Assembly: GCA_026391675.1 (NCBI GenBank)
Contig: JAPLDQ010000008.1
Span: forward strand, 1-64,000
Length of the DNA: 64,000 nucleotides
From: Bacteroidota bacterium
GTDB lineage: Bacteria > Bacteroidota > Bacteroidia > Bacteroidales > JACABE01
Direction of reading: 5' to 3'
In this document: positions 16,981-25,355 of the stretch, one piece after another
Position numbering within the stretch: position 1 is the first letter of the stretch
Layout of the letters: each line of letters opens with the position of its first letter
Notes under the pieces: generated by a model
Told to the model about the DNA's origin: nothing
Databases searched by the model: none
Seen by the model: the letters and a program-made list of their open reading frames with translations, nothing else
Program-made: the position numbers and the translations under genes

Positions 16981-17607
16981 TTATTGGTCTTCTATATTAT
17001 ATGATGATATGAATGTTCCTTTTTCTGATTCTTTTAGCGTCAATTGATTCAATGATTCTTTTGTGTTAAGTGGAAGATCAAAACACCAATCTACTTTTTT
17101 ATTTTTTCCACTTAAGTTATCTGTGTAAAAGATTGTACCAAAAAAATACACTGTCTCATATAATCGACCTTCTGATATTTTCCATTCTCGCCTATTTATT
17201 GAATTCGATTTTAATATTATTTTTCGTTCAAATCCTTGTCCAATATCATTTATTTTCTTACTTCTTTCATGATTTTCTTTTTGATTTAGTCCAATCATTC
17301 CATTGTTATAACCAAACTCCGCACTGATATTTGTTGCAGCAACTTGTCCAAAATTTTTTATGGTTATTTCAATAGAAATAAATGATGATGACAAACCTTT
17401 TTCACATAATTTTGCATCAATAACTTGAATAAAGGCTTTCCCTTGCCTTTCTGAAATCTTTACACTCTGATGAGTATCACTACATGTAATGACGCTTAAT
17501 ATTAAAGCTACAAATGAAAAAAAAATTGTTATAACATTTATAATATTTTGTCTTGTATAAACTGAAGATTTTTTTGCCTTTTCTTCTAAACTAATTGTCT
17601 CTGACAT
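16981..17607 (-). CDS. Single-pass membrane protein of unknown function
   Basis: The 208-residue protein has a short charged N-terminus, one transmembrane helix at about residues 22-43 (NIINVITIFFSFVALILSVI) and a beta-rich soluble domain with FIQVIDAKLCEKG and SIEITIKNFGQVAATNIS. The last pattern resembles a widespread family of single-pass proteins with an immunoglobulin-like ectodomain; no function is known to me. It is on the same strand and downstream of the radical SAM gene, with a 232-bp gap, so it may or may not belong to that operon. ATG start, no signal-peptidase site. Confidence 0.6.
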   Translation of the reverse strand: MSETISLEEKAKKSSVYTRQNIINVITIFFSFVALILSVITCSDTHQSVKISERQGKAFIQVIDAKLCEKGLSSSFISIEITIKNFGQVAATNISAEFGYNNGMIGLNQKENHERSKKINDIGQGFERKIILKSNSINRREWKISEGRLYETVYFFGTIFYTDNLSGKNKKVDWCFDLPLNTKESLNQLTLKESEKGTFISSYNIEDQ

Positions 17608-17839
17608 ATGATACTTTATCTAATAAAAAATTTAAATCATTTTGTTGCATACTAAAATTGTGCTAATGGTAAAGGTAATATTAATAAGGGATTGTGAGAT
17701 ACTTTAAAATCCACTTACACCGAAATTTGAGTTGGGTATAATATGCTTGAATTACCACTAAAACCCATATCGCATATAGTTATTGTTAGCGTTTCGTGCT
17801 TTTATTTTATGTTAATTTTATCATCAAATTTTTAATAAT

Positions 17840-19108
17840 TTATTGAGAACCGAAAGCAATTAAACGTTGATTTCTAAAGACCTCATTTTCTTCAATTTCT
17901 CCTTTGGAGTAATCATATAATAGAGATTCAACTCTCATTAATTGTTCATTTATTCTTTCTTTTAGACTTGAAGGTAAAACTTCTTGTTTATATTCACATT
18001 GCCAAATAACTTTGCATTTACAAGACAATTCTGCAAATACTTTAATTTCTCTTGTTTTATTATATTCCATAATAGCATATGTACAACTTTGATTACAATC
18101 TACATTACCAGTACAATAGTTATGTGCGTAGTTTTTGGGAATTGGATAATATCCTATACCTCCTATGCCCAAAATATTAGATATATCCTTACATCGTTTT
18201 ATTACCTCAATTACAGACCAAAGCCATGGCACTTTATAATCTCCCGTTTTGGAAAGTGCTTCTACTAATGTATATGAATGAATGCAAATTGGTTCAAGAC
18301 TTATTCGACTAAAACCAATTTCTTTAACAAAATGAGCTGTCTCAACTGCTTCATCAATAGCTTCTTTTTCACTTAAAAAAGGGGGTTTTAATGTTATATA
18401 TGCTAAAGGCAATATATTATATTTCTTTAAGAGAATTACTGTGTTAATAAAAAGTCTATTTGACCCTTTTTTATTAACACATACATTACGAATAACTTCA
18501 TTTTTGGCCTCCACACCCATACCAATTTCTAATTCAACCTTACTATCTTTAAACAAATTTTCTAGGTTCTTGACGATATTTTCAGAAAGATATTGAGGTC
18601 TAGATTCTATTGTTATTCTCTTTATTCCATCCAATCGTACTGCTAACCGCAAAATAGCCTCTTGAGCCTTGTAATTCATCTCTTTAGGATTTGTAAAATT
18701 CCCTTCTTGATTTATTCTTAACCAAGAAATGGGCTTTTTCTCTTTTTGTGCAGCTTCCCATATCTCTGATTTTCCAATAGCAGATGCAAACTGAGATATA
18801 TGAAATTGAGGGTTTGAAATAAGTAAGTGTCTTTTTTCTGAACCTTCAAATTCACCGCACATAGTACAACCACCTTTTCGTGCCCAATCACATCCTGAAG
18901 GTGTAAGTGTAATAGTTAGAGCAAGAACGGATTCTCCATAGAGATTTGCGTATTTTAGATGCCATTCAATTGCGTCTTCCCAATTAGATTTTTTTCCTTT
19001 TTTCAGATTTCTCAGTTTTCTAACAACATCAATAATTAATTTCCTTTCGGATGAATAATCTCTAATCCTACCAAATTTAGTTTTGTAAAAAATGTGGTTA
19101 TGTAACAT
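17840..19108 (-). CDS. Radical SAM protein resembling the RaSEA/Elp3-type group
   Basis: The 422-residue protein has a cluster-binding motif GCDWARKGGCTMCGEFEG near residues 67-82. The spacing is C-x7-C-x2-C, not the classical C-x3-C-x2-C. SAM-binding elements follow (SWLRINQEGNFTNPKEMN, RITIESRPQYLSENIV, VELEIGMGVEA, LAYITLKPPFLSEKEAIDEA). The spacing and the GGCTMCG context recall RaSEA, the radical SAM enzyme of archaeosine synthesis, and the Elp3-related group; I cannot confirm this by search. The C-terminus has further cysteines (CTGNVDCNQSC, CKCKVIWQC) that could bind a second cluster or zinc. It follows the ATP-grasp-like gene after 97 bp on the same strand. The substrate is unknown. 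Confidence 0.75.
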   Translation of the reverse strand: MLHNHIFYKTKFGRIRDYSSERKLIIDVVRKLRNLKKGKKSNWEDAIEWHLKYANLYGESVLALTITLTPSGCDWARKGGCTMCGEFEGSEKRHLLISNPQFHISQFASAIGKSEIWEAAQKEKKPISWLRINQEGNFTNPKEMNYKAQEAILRLAVRLDGIKRITIESRPQYLSENIVKNLENLFKDSKVELEIGMGVEAKNEVIRNVCVNKKGSNRLFINTVILLKKYNILPLAYITLKPPFLSEKEAIDEAVETAHFVKEIGFSRISLEPICIHSYTLVEALSKTGDYKVPWLWSVIEVIKRCKDISNILGIGGIGYYPIPKNYAHNYCTGNVDCNQSCTYAIMEYNKTREIKVFAELSCKCKVIWQCEYKQEVLPSSLKERINEQLMRVESLLYDYSKGEIEENEVFRNQRLIAFGSQ

Positions 19109-19205
19109 ATTGTATTGGATAAATATATTTTTAAAGTCTCAGGTTAATGAATTGATTTTCAATAAAAATTATGCATTTAATTCATTATTGTTTACTATAA
19201 CCTTA

Positions 19206-20459
19206 TTAAGTTTTTGAATAAGCTAAACCTACAACTGAATCTTTTTGACCATGTACTTTTGTACTTTGTCGATGATGGGTTCTAATTGCCATTAATCCAT
19301 TCGGTCCATAAAATGCAGAGTATTTAGCTGTTAGTTTTTTTGACTGTATTACATTATTATTTCTCTCTATATAGCTTACTATTTCTTTATTACTACAATC
19401 TTTTTGAATAATCCAAGGTCGATTATTTTTAAAATCTTTTAATGCCATGTTTATATGCTCATCACATGAATTACTATCTAATCTATAAACTGCTCTGCTT
19501 CCCCAATTAACCGAAGTGTCACACCCTCCATATTTTAAAAAATATTTCCTTTTGCTAGGTATGCGTTTTCTGAATTCTTCAATGGATATCCAACTACCAT
19601 CAAAATCTCTAAAACCTTTTGGAGTAAATGTGTATGTATATGCTAATGTTTGCCTAATATTATCATTAAACAGATGTCTTGTTTCGTCAAGGAAAGGTAA
19701 ACATAATATCATTTTTTGGTCAAAAATTAACAAAGGTGGTAAGTCAAAATAAACTTCACAATTTATTGCCTTTTCTAATCTAACTTTAAATAAATTTTCT
19801 GCAATTAGCCCATATACAGAATGAGAACGAACAAAATCACAATTACTATTTATAACATTTTTGTCAAATCCCCAGTATTTTAAGCCCTTTGAAGTTTCAC
19901 GTATAAAATACCTCATTGAAGAGGGGTTTGAAGAGTTATCTAATAAGTGCATAACCCAAGGTTTGTCTTTTCCAGTAATTTTCTTTATTTCTTCAATAAA
20001 ACTATTTTGGATGTTGTAATATGGATATCTATTCCCAAATTTAACTTTATATAGTTTCTCTAACAATATCACCTCTCCCCAACCTGAACCTGGACATTGG
20101 ATTTCAAAAACTTTGCTTTCTTTTGATTCATCAGTTCTATAAAATTTGGGTAAAGTCCAAATCTTTTCATCAAGTGATTTATAAAAAGAAAGTGAAATTT
20201 TGTCACTTGAATCATTCATGAGCAACTTTAATATATCCTTATTAAAATCACTTGGTATTTCAATAGCCGTCTTGAATAAAGTTAATACTTTAGCAAAAAA
20301 AAGCTGTATAGTATTAAAATTGCTAAATCTATTTTTATAAATAGATTCGGTTATGGTAATAGGTTCAAATAGAACGTTTTGGTTAAACTGATTGTTGTCT
20401 GAAATAAAAGACTGTATTTCATTGTCTAAAAACTCAAATGTTTTATTTAATTCTACCAT
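19206..20459 (-). CDS. ATP-grasp-like protein, partner of the radical SAM gene
   Basis: The 417-residue protein lacks membrane segments. Features fit a (possibly circularly permuted) ATP-grasp ligase: EIQCPGSGWGEVILLEKLY in the middle, DFDGSWISIEEFRKRIPSKR, then RKYFLKYGGCDTSVNWGSRA (a KY.G lysine strand with a nucleotide loop), RPWIIQKDCSNKEIVSYI (an acidic or amide adenine-contact strand), and a final SAFYGPNGLMAIRTHHRQST. ATP-grasp enzymes join a carboxylate to an amine or thiol using ATP. Assignment is by eye and moderate. Its ATG lies inside the 3' end of the membrane gene 20443-21192 (17-base overlap), so the two are coupled, and the radical SAM gene follows. Confidence 0.55.
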   Translation of the reverse strand: MVELNKTFEFLDNEIQSFISDNNQFNQNVLFEPITITESIYKNRFSNFNTIQLFFAKVLTLFKTAIEIPSDFNKDILKLLMNDSSDKISLSFYKSLDEKIWTLPKFYRTDESKESKVFEIQCPGSGWGEVILLEKLYKVKFGNRYPYYNIQNSFIEEIKKITGKDKPWVMHLLDNSSNPSSMRYFIRETSKGLKYWGFDKNVINSNCDFVRSHSVYGLIAENLFKVRLEKAINCEVYFDLPPLLIFDQKMILCLPFLDETRHLFNDNIRQTLAYTYTFTPKGFRDFDGSWISIEEFRKRIPSKRKYFLKYGGCDTSVNWGSRAVYRLDSNSCDEHINMALKDFKNNRPWIIQKDCSNKEIVSYIERNNNVIQSKKLTAKYSAFYGPNGLMAIRTHHRQSTKVHGQKDSVVGLAYSKT

Positions 20460-21192
20460 TTTTCAATATATCAAGTTTTTTAACCAATGTATCTTTCTTT
20501 TTAACAGAATCTACTTGAATTTTACAAGTATTAATAATTTGTTTATTTAAGTTGTTATTTATTGAAATTTTCTCTCCAAATAAATGAATATTATAATTTG
20601 CTAATACTATTCCTGTAAATGTTAGAAGTACTAAAGCAAAACTAATAATAGTAAAAATAACGCCATTTCTAATTTTATTCAAATTTACTTTAATATTATG
20701 AGACATACCAAAGATTTGTCGTACATTCATTTCCATTAATTTATTTGCACTTATACTTAAAAAAGCTTTTTTATATTCTTCCCATTTCTTATAAGATAGA
20801 ATTCCGTTTTGAGACCTTATATTGGGGTTTTCTGTATTTGTTAATCCACTAGAACCCAGTGGAATTACCTGTTTTAATGCAAAATATAAACTAATTGAAA
20901 CAGAAATTAAAGATAATATAATAAATACTAAAGTGAATTTGTCATTTAAAGCTTCCTTGAACAACAATCCAATTGTAGTAAGCAATATACTATTAGACGT
21001 TACAAGTGTAAAAGTTTTAGTATCAGCCATAGAATACCTTCTATATTGCTTATCAATTATTTCGGTTGCTAAATTTAAAAGAGTTAAATACTCAACATGG
21101 TTATTAGTGAAAGACTCTACTCTATTATCTTGTTGTAATTCTTTTTTTTCATTCTGAGTCTGTTTTACCACTTTCTTTTCATTTTCATCCAT
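20443..21192 (-). CDS. Membrane protein resembling the Pycsar effector transmembrane (PycTM) family
   Basis: The 249-residue protein has a charged N-terminus, then a helix LNLATEIIDKQYRRYSMADT leading into transmembrane helices at about residues 65-82, 87-108 and 180-203. The arrangement D-x-K before the first membrane helix, a long cytoplasmic insertion, and MNVRQIFGMSHNIKVNLNKI before the last membrane helix matches the pattern I know from the Pycsar effector TM domain (DUF5706). Those proteins disrupt the membrane during abortive infection. No cyclic-nucleotide-binding domain or cyclase is present. It is the first gene of a run with the ATP-grasp-like and radical SAM genes, overlapping the former by 17 bases. 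A promoter-like TATATTTG lies near 21375. Confidence 0.6.
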   Translation of the reverse strand: MDENEKKVVKQTQNEKKELQQDNRVESFTNNHVEYLTLLNLATEIIDKQYRRYSMADTKTFTLVTSNSILLTTIGLLFKEALNDKFTLVFIILSLISVSISLYFALKQVIPLGSSGLTNTENPNIRSQNGILSYKKWEEYKKAFLSISANKLMEMNVRQIFGMSHNIKVNLNKIRNGVIFTIISFALVLLTFTGIVLANYNIHLFGEKISINNNLNKQIINTCKIQVDSVKKKDTLVKKLDILKNGRIK

Positions 21193-21437
21193 AAGTTTAG
21201 GTTTGTTACTTTTCTTCTAAGTATTTGCTATAATTATTGAAATTCATTTAGTAAATTTATCAATCAGCAGATTTAATGTATTAAAACTAACATTTAACAT
21301 TATATAAGTTTATCATACAAAGCCATTCAAATTTAGGTGGTTTGCTGCACCCTTTGATTATTCATATTTTCTACAAATATACTATTTTACAATAATAAGT
21401 TAAAAAAAAAATTAACAATTTTAATCCTAATTAAAAT

Positions 21438-21470
21438 AAAAAACCCGGTCCATCTTTCAACGGCCCGGGT
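21438..21470 (-). terminator. Rho-independent terminator, second copy of the CCGGTCC family
   Basis: ACCCGGTCC and GGCCCGGGT form a near-perfect stem, followed on the minus strand by GGGTTTTTTATTTTA. It terminates transcription from the coding remnant at 21574-21712 and the membrane genes behind it. The remaining gap 21193-21573 contains short decayed repeats of ATCATTCATCATTT type and no gene. Confidence 0.75.
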
Positions 21471-21573
21471 TGGCATTAATCAATCTTTGCATTGATTCTA
21501 AAGTGTGGATGAATGATGACAGTCATCAGATGTGTTATCATTCATCATTTATCATTCATAACTTATAACTTAA

Positions 21574-21712
21574 TTACGCTCTTTCGAGACAGATGCTGAC
21601 GATGCGTCTTTCGCCACTTACGATGGTGGTTAAAACGGTAGTGTCCTTATAGCCCGGTTTGGAGGCGGTGAGGATATAGCTGCCAGCTACACAGACATTA
21701 TTCCCATTTTTC
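21574..21712 (-). pseudogene. 3' remnant of a CarboxypepD_reg-like domain gene
   Basis: Minus-strand translation ending at the stop 21574-21576 gives NVCVAGSYILTASKPGYKDT, then TVLTTIVSGERRIVSICLER and A. The pattern (G.YILTA.K.GY......V..GE...I...L) is that of the C-terminal regulatory-like beta domain of the intact gene at 23645-24559 (GDYILTATKAGYREINENIV). Both are followed by the same terminator type. The remnant frame is closed by a stop just upstream, and the end of the membrane gene 21687-22382 overlaps it in another frame. This is the surviving 3' end of a paralogue whose body was replaced. Confidence 0.75.
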
Positions 21713-22382
21713 GCTTTTCAATATATTTCATGATATAAAACAACATTAAAGACATAATTACTGTCGAAAAAGCAAAAATGTCAACTTGCATTGCATAAAG
21801 TAATGATTTATCATGATAGATAAAAAAATATTTATTCAACATGTCAAATATTGCCAATGTTGAAAATATTAATACAAATTTCCAAATGTGATGTGAATAT
21901 TTTAAACTAATGTCGTTTTTTTCCTTGATTGCTACAAACCAAAAAAATGGAAACATAAAAATAATAAGCATTTGAAAAATGCTATAAATAAGGTGCCAGA
22001 TTCCTATAATAGAAAACTCCCCTTTTTTAAATCCGACAAAATCTGTAAGCGCATCATTTACCCAAACTAAATGCGCTGAGATATTTGCAAATAAGGATAT
22101 TATAAAAGCAGCAAAAAACCATGTGATTAATATTTTTCTATATTTTTTAATCGATTCAATACCAACATAATTTAAAAACAAATTAAATATTTTATAATTC
22201 AGAATTGGCAATAATATCGAATCACCAACCATAACAGAAACATTATAAATCAATGGCACATCATATTTTGAATTAATCCAGAAAACTTTAAAATAAATAC
22301 TTAGTGAGAGAAAGCTAAGAAAGCCAACAATTAATGTTATGAATGGCACTATTGCTAAATAATAACTTTTAGATTTTTGCAA
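21687..22382 (-). CDS. Polytopic membrane protein of unknown function
   Basis: The 231-residue protein has about six hydrophobic helices (for example IVPFITLIVGFLSFLSLSIY, FFAAFIISLFANISAHLVWV, IFQMLIIFMFPFFWFVAI, VDIFAFSTVIMSLMLFYIM). It is unrecognised. The start is a TTG, with an upstream in-frame TAA and no ATG before residue 50; a frameshift at the 5' end is an alternative. Its last codons (KRKMGIMSV) run into the remnant of another gene, so the natural C-terminus may have been lost at an insertion junction. It is 33 bp downstream of the membrane gene 22416-23216 and probably co-transcribed. Confidence 0.55.
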   Translation of the reverse strand: MQKSKSYYLAIVPFITLIVGFLSFLSLSIYFKVFWINSKYDVPLIYNVSVMVGDSILLPILNYKIFNLFLNYVGIESIKKYRKILITWFFAAFIISLFANISAHLVWVNDALTDFVGFKKGEFSIIGIWHLIYSIFQMLIIFMFPFFWFVAIKEKNDISLKYSHHIWKFVLIFSTLAIFDMLNKYFFIYHDKSLLYAMQVDIFAFSTVIMSLMLFYIMKYIEKRKMGIMSV

Positions 22383-22415
22383 AATTATTTTTTTTTACAG
22401 AAAGTAATATTCTAT

Positions 22416-23216
22416 TTAATTATTTTTCATTTCAACTTTAAATTCTTCAATAAGTTCAAATGTAATATCTCTTTTAATTCTTTTTAACCAAATCCAAATT
22501 TCCATCTCTCCTAAATACATGAAAAATGACAAGACAATAATAAATTGTGTTGAAGGGATATCTATTAATGTACTTATATTTTGTGAGTAATTTGTAAAAG
22601 CAAGTATGTTTAGAATTACCAGAAAAATGAAACCGTATGCAAATCTTTTAACCTGCCATTTGCCTAATAAGAAATCTTCTATAGTCTTGATTTTTTTAAG
22701 ACCATAAATGTCGTTTACTTCTTCATATTTCTTTATACTTTCATTAATTGATTCCTTTACAAATAATTTAAGATAATACCAACTTATAATATTGAAAATA
22801 TAAAAAACAGATAATGCGATGGCAAACTCAGAATATGTGTTTGCTTTACAAAGCCATGCAAAAAGGACACCTAAAATTACAATTGTACCAATCGCTAACA
22901 TAGTAAGTTTGCCTTTATTAGGAGCAACTAATAATGCAGATTCTTCATCTTCTAAATCTTTTGAAGTGCCTGCTATCCATGATGCAAAGAAAAGTGCTAA
23001 AATTATTTTAAAAAAGACGCTGGAAAATGTATTTGTAAATAAAGGGATTAATGGTAACTCATGAAATTCTAACCACACAAAATTAAATGTTAAAATTACT
23101 CCTGTGATTCGTATAAAAGTTTTCGTATTCTTAATCATCTTATGAAGAGTAGGATCTTTATGAAGTACATAATCCTTTCTCCGTTTACTCTTTTTAACTT
23201 CTTTTTTCTTATCCAT
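22416..23216 (-). CDS. Membrane protein of unknown function
   Basis: The 266-residue protein starts with a very basic segment (MDKKKEVKKSKRRKDYVLHK) and has about six hydrophobic helices in pairs: residues ~35-52, ~63-80, ~104-122, ~130-147, ~190-210 and ~222-240. No conserved motif is recognised. A cytoplasmic loop with SINESIKKYEEVNDIYGL is predicted between the fourth and fifth helices. It forms a two-gene unit with 21687-22382. Both are AT-rich and lie between paralogous repeat-domain sequences, which suggests acquisition as a cassette. The 428-bp gap upstream (23217-23644) shows only AT-rich DNA and the terminator at 23583-23620. Confidence 0.6.
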   Translation of the reverse strand: MDKKKEVKKSKRRKDYVLHKDPTLHKMIKNTKTFIRITGVILTFNFVWLEFHELPLIPLFTNTFSSVFFKIILALFFASWIAGTSKDLEDEESALLVAPNKGKLTMLAIGTIVILGVLFAWLCKANTYSEFAIALSVFYIFNIISWYYLKLFVKESINESIKKYEEVNDIYGLKKIKTIEDFLLGKWQVKRFAYGFIFLVILNILAFTNYSQNISTLIDIPSTQFIIVLSFFMYLGEMEIWIWLKRIKRDITFELIEEFKVEMKNN

Positions 23217-23582
23217 GTCTTGAATTCAAATTTAAAAAATAAAATCAGTAAATACGTGACTCATAACTTGTAAATATCCTTTCAAAAAGGAAGGATAGCA
23301 TAACATTTATAACCAGCTAATCTTAATATAGGTAATTATTATTATAAAATTCTTCAACAAAAATAATCTAAAATTTAAATAACTGTTAAAAAAATAAAAA
23401 AAACGATAACTATTTAGCTACTGGCTCTGAAATCAATTTAATATTTATTCAAACAATAAATTTAAAACATCAAATTCACGATAACAATCTATTAATTTCT
23501 AAGCTAATATAAATTTAATGATAATTTCTTAATTTTAAGTACTTATTAAAAGCAGTCAGAACAAAATTCTAGTACTTTAACA

Positions 23583-23620
23583 ATAAAAACCCGGTCCGTC
23601 TTTTTTCAACGGTCCGGGTC
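23583..23620 (-). terminator. Rho-independent terminator, third copy of the CCGGTCC family
   Basis: ACCCGGTCCGTC pairs across a short A/T-rich loop with a GGTCCGGGT arm, and the minus strand continues with GGGTTTTTATTG. It lies 25 bp after the stop of the gene at 23645-24559 and is its natural terminator. Confidence 0.8.
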
Positions 23621-23644
23621 CACTAATAAAAACAAATGAACGCA

Positions 23645-24559
23645 CTATTTTTTTTGCATATAGAGTGTTATGCTTTTGGTTTCGCCTTTTACGATGACAA
23701 TGTTTTCGTTTATTTCCCTGTAGCCTGCTTTGGTGGCAGTGAGGATGTAATCGCCTTCGTCCAGGTTTTTAAAGCGGCTGCCTCCGCCGGCTGCTGTTTT
23801 CTTGCTGATGTCCTGCTGCTGGCTTTTGACTGCTGTTGCTAAAATAAGTTTTACATTGCGCAGGGCCAGATTGCTGCCGGCTTCCTTTAGCTCAACCATA
23901 AGCATAAAAGGATTATTCCTGCTCTTGTCAACTTTTCTCAATTCATGATACTCATAATAAAATTCAGGATAGGTTGTACGAACTGTTTCAATTAATGTAT
24001 CTACGGCGTCCCACTGTGATTTAAGTGTGGTAAAGAGTTCTTTCAGGATATAGGTATTCGTTTTAGTTTCTTTTGTTTCCATTTTTTCCTGAGGTACATG
24101 ATTGCTGAAGTTTTGCAGGGCGTCCTTCAAATCATTCAGATGAGTAGCAGTAATGCCTAAAGCAGCCAGTTCGGTAAGCATATTGTTTGCCTCCTGGTAC
24201 ACTATTCTGCAGATGCTTAATAAGCGGTTATCAGATGATTTTTTAAGTGTGCTTTCAGTATAATTCACACTATTCTGCAGCGTTTTGTTTTTCTGAACAA
24301 TAGCATAAGCCAGCAGCTTACGTATTATCTCCAATGCAGAGCGTATCAATACGTCCCTGCTTTCTCTTTTAAGCAGTATTTCCTTACCGTTACCGATTTC
24401 CTGCCTCATTTCAGCACTCCCGATTTCATCATGTGTTTTTTGTATGGCCAGCAGATAGTCGTCCACACCATAGAGTCCTGAAGTAATGTCAGCTTTGGCA
24501 TGGAGCCAGGCCAATACTCCATGTGACATTTTGTCAAAATTTTCCTGTGAGTTGATCAT
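23645..24559 (-). CDS. Hypothetical protein with C-terminal regulatory-like beta domain
   Basis: The 304-residue protein has no signal peptide. Residues 1-~215 are helical (long Leu/Ile-spaced helices such as SALEIIRKLLAYAIVQKNKT). The C-terminal ~85 residues form a carboxypeptidase-regulatory-like (transthyretin-type) beta sandwich: LALRNVKLILATAVKS, SRFKNLDEGDYILTATKAGY, then VIVKGETKSITLYMQKK. The function is unknown. Codon use is more GC-rich than in the neighbouring radical SAM and membrane genes, so it is probably native. A 3' remnant of a paralogue lies at 21574-21712. The heptad-repeat gene is immediately upstream on the same strand. Confidence 0.7.
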   Translation of the reverse strand: MINSQENFDKMSHGVLAWLHAKADITSGLYGVDDYLLAIQKTHDEIGSAEMRQEIGNGKEILLKRESRDVLIRSALEIIRKLLAYAIVQKNKTLQNSVNYTESTLKKSSDNRLLSICRIVYQEANNMLTELAALGITATHLNDLKDALQNFSNHVPQEKMETKETKTNTYILKELFTTLKSQWDAVDTLIETVRTTYPEFYYEYHELRKVDKSRNNPFMLMVELKEAGSNLALRNVKLILATAVKSQQQDISKKTAAGGGSRFKNLDEGDYILTATKAGYREINENIVIVKGETKSITLYMQKK

Positions 24560-24728
24560 AGTAAAAAATTTTAAGATTAATAAAAAATTTAATTAACAAG
24601 CTTGTTTTATATAGATTAAATAAGCTTCCGTTGGAAGGAGTACCCGGAGTACCAGGAGTGCCTTGAGTACTTGGAGTTAGCGGAGTTATTTTAGTTATAT
24701 TCATAATTCTAAATTCTAATTTTATTTG

Positions 24729-25355
24729 CTAATTGCTAATTGCTAATTTCAAAAAATACGCTTCAAACTGAGTGCTTGATGCTTCAACTTGAGTTGTTGA
24801 TGCTTCAAACTGAGTGCAATGCGCTTCATCACATATGCCTGATGCTATATCCTGAGTATAAAAAGCAATATCACACTTGCCTGATGCTTCATCATCTGTG
24901 TAAAGAGCATTATCACGCTTACCTGATGCCTTTTCACGGATATTTGATGCTATTTCCTGAGTGGATGATACTATAACCTTAACATATGATGCAATAAACT
25001 GAACATATGATGCTTTATCCTGAATGGATGAAGCTATTTCTTTGGTAAAAGATGCTATATCCTGAGTGAAATATGCTATTTCGTCTGTTTTTGATACCTC
25101 CGCACAGGTATATGATGCATTACCTGACGTATTTGATGCTTGTTCTGATGTTTTTGAATGCTTGCTATAGGATGTTGCATTCAAAACTTCAGTTGTTGGG
25201 GTCAATCTGCATTTATATACTGCTAAAAAATAATTGGATAAGGGTAGAAATGAAAATTTTCTGATTTGTTCGCTGTATAATCTTATAAAATCGCAATGAT
25301 TTTCTGCTACAGAAAAATCATCATATAAAAAGTTTAGTTTTTTGTTTGTTGTCAT
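24729..25355 (-). CDS. Protein built of about 19 tandem 7-residue repeats
   Basis: The 208-residue protein has a unique N-terminal ~60 residues (KLNFLYDDFSVAENHCDFIR, then FLPLSNYFLAVYKCRLTP). The rest is a run of imperfect heptads of the form A-S-x-T-Q-x-I/E, for example ASFTKEI, ASSIQDK, ASYVQFI, ASNIREK, ASTTQVE and ASSTQFE. At DNA level the period is 21 bp, with GATGCT recurring between about 24763 and 25170. The frame is kept through every unit, which argues for selection on the protein. No signal peptide or membrane helix is visible. No family is recognised. It precedes the gene 23645-24559 on the same strand and may share its transcript. Confidence 0.65.
   Translation of the reverse strand: MTTNKKLNFLYDDFSVAENHCDFIRLYSEQIRKFSFLPLSNYFLAVYKCRLTPTTEVLNATSYSKHSKTSEQASNTSGNASYTCAEVSKTDEIAYFTQDIASFTKEIASSIQDKASYVQFIASYVKVIVSSTQEIASNIREKASGKRDNALYTDDEASGKCDIAFYTQDIASGICDEAHCTQFEASTTQVEASSTQFEAYFLKLAISN
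24763..25170 (-). repeat. Tandem 21-bp repeat array inside a coding sequence
   Basis: About 19 units of 21 bp recur with the word GATGC at each junction and TCCTGAGT-like centres. Units differ mostly by substitutions, with no frameshift. The array encodes the heptads of the surrounding gene. Confidence 0.75.

Noticed and set aside
17840-19108. Radical SAM protein considered as a prokaryotic viperin
   Set aside because: Viperins have a C-x3-C-x2-C motif in a CNYxCxFC-type context; this protein has C-x7-C-x2-C and different downstream motifs.
24534-24704. 56-codon minus-strand frame with TPGTPGTP-like start upstream of the gene at 23645-24559
   Set aside because: Its repetitive start is made of the AGTACTTGGAGTACC-type intergenic words and its end overlaps the next gene; it looks like a chance frame.
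24763-25170. 21-bp periodic repeat considered as a non-coding satellite or CRISPR-like array
   Set aside because: The period is a multiple of three, frame is kept throughout, and the units encode a consistent heptad, so a coding repeat is the simpler reading.
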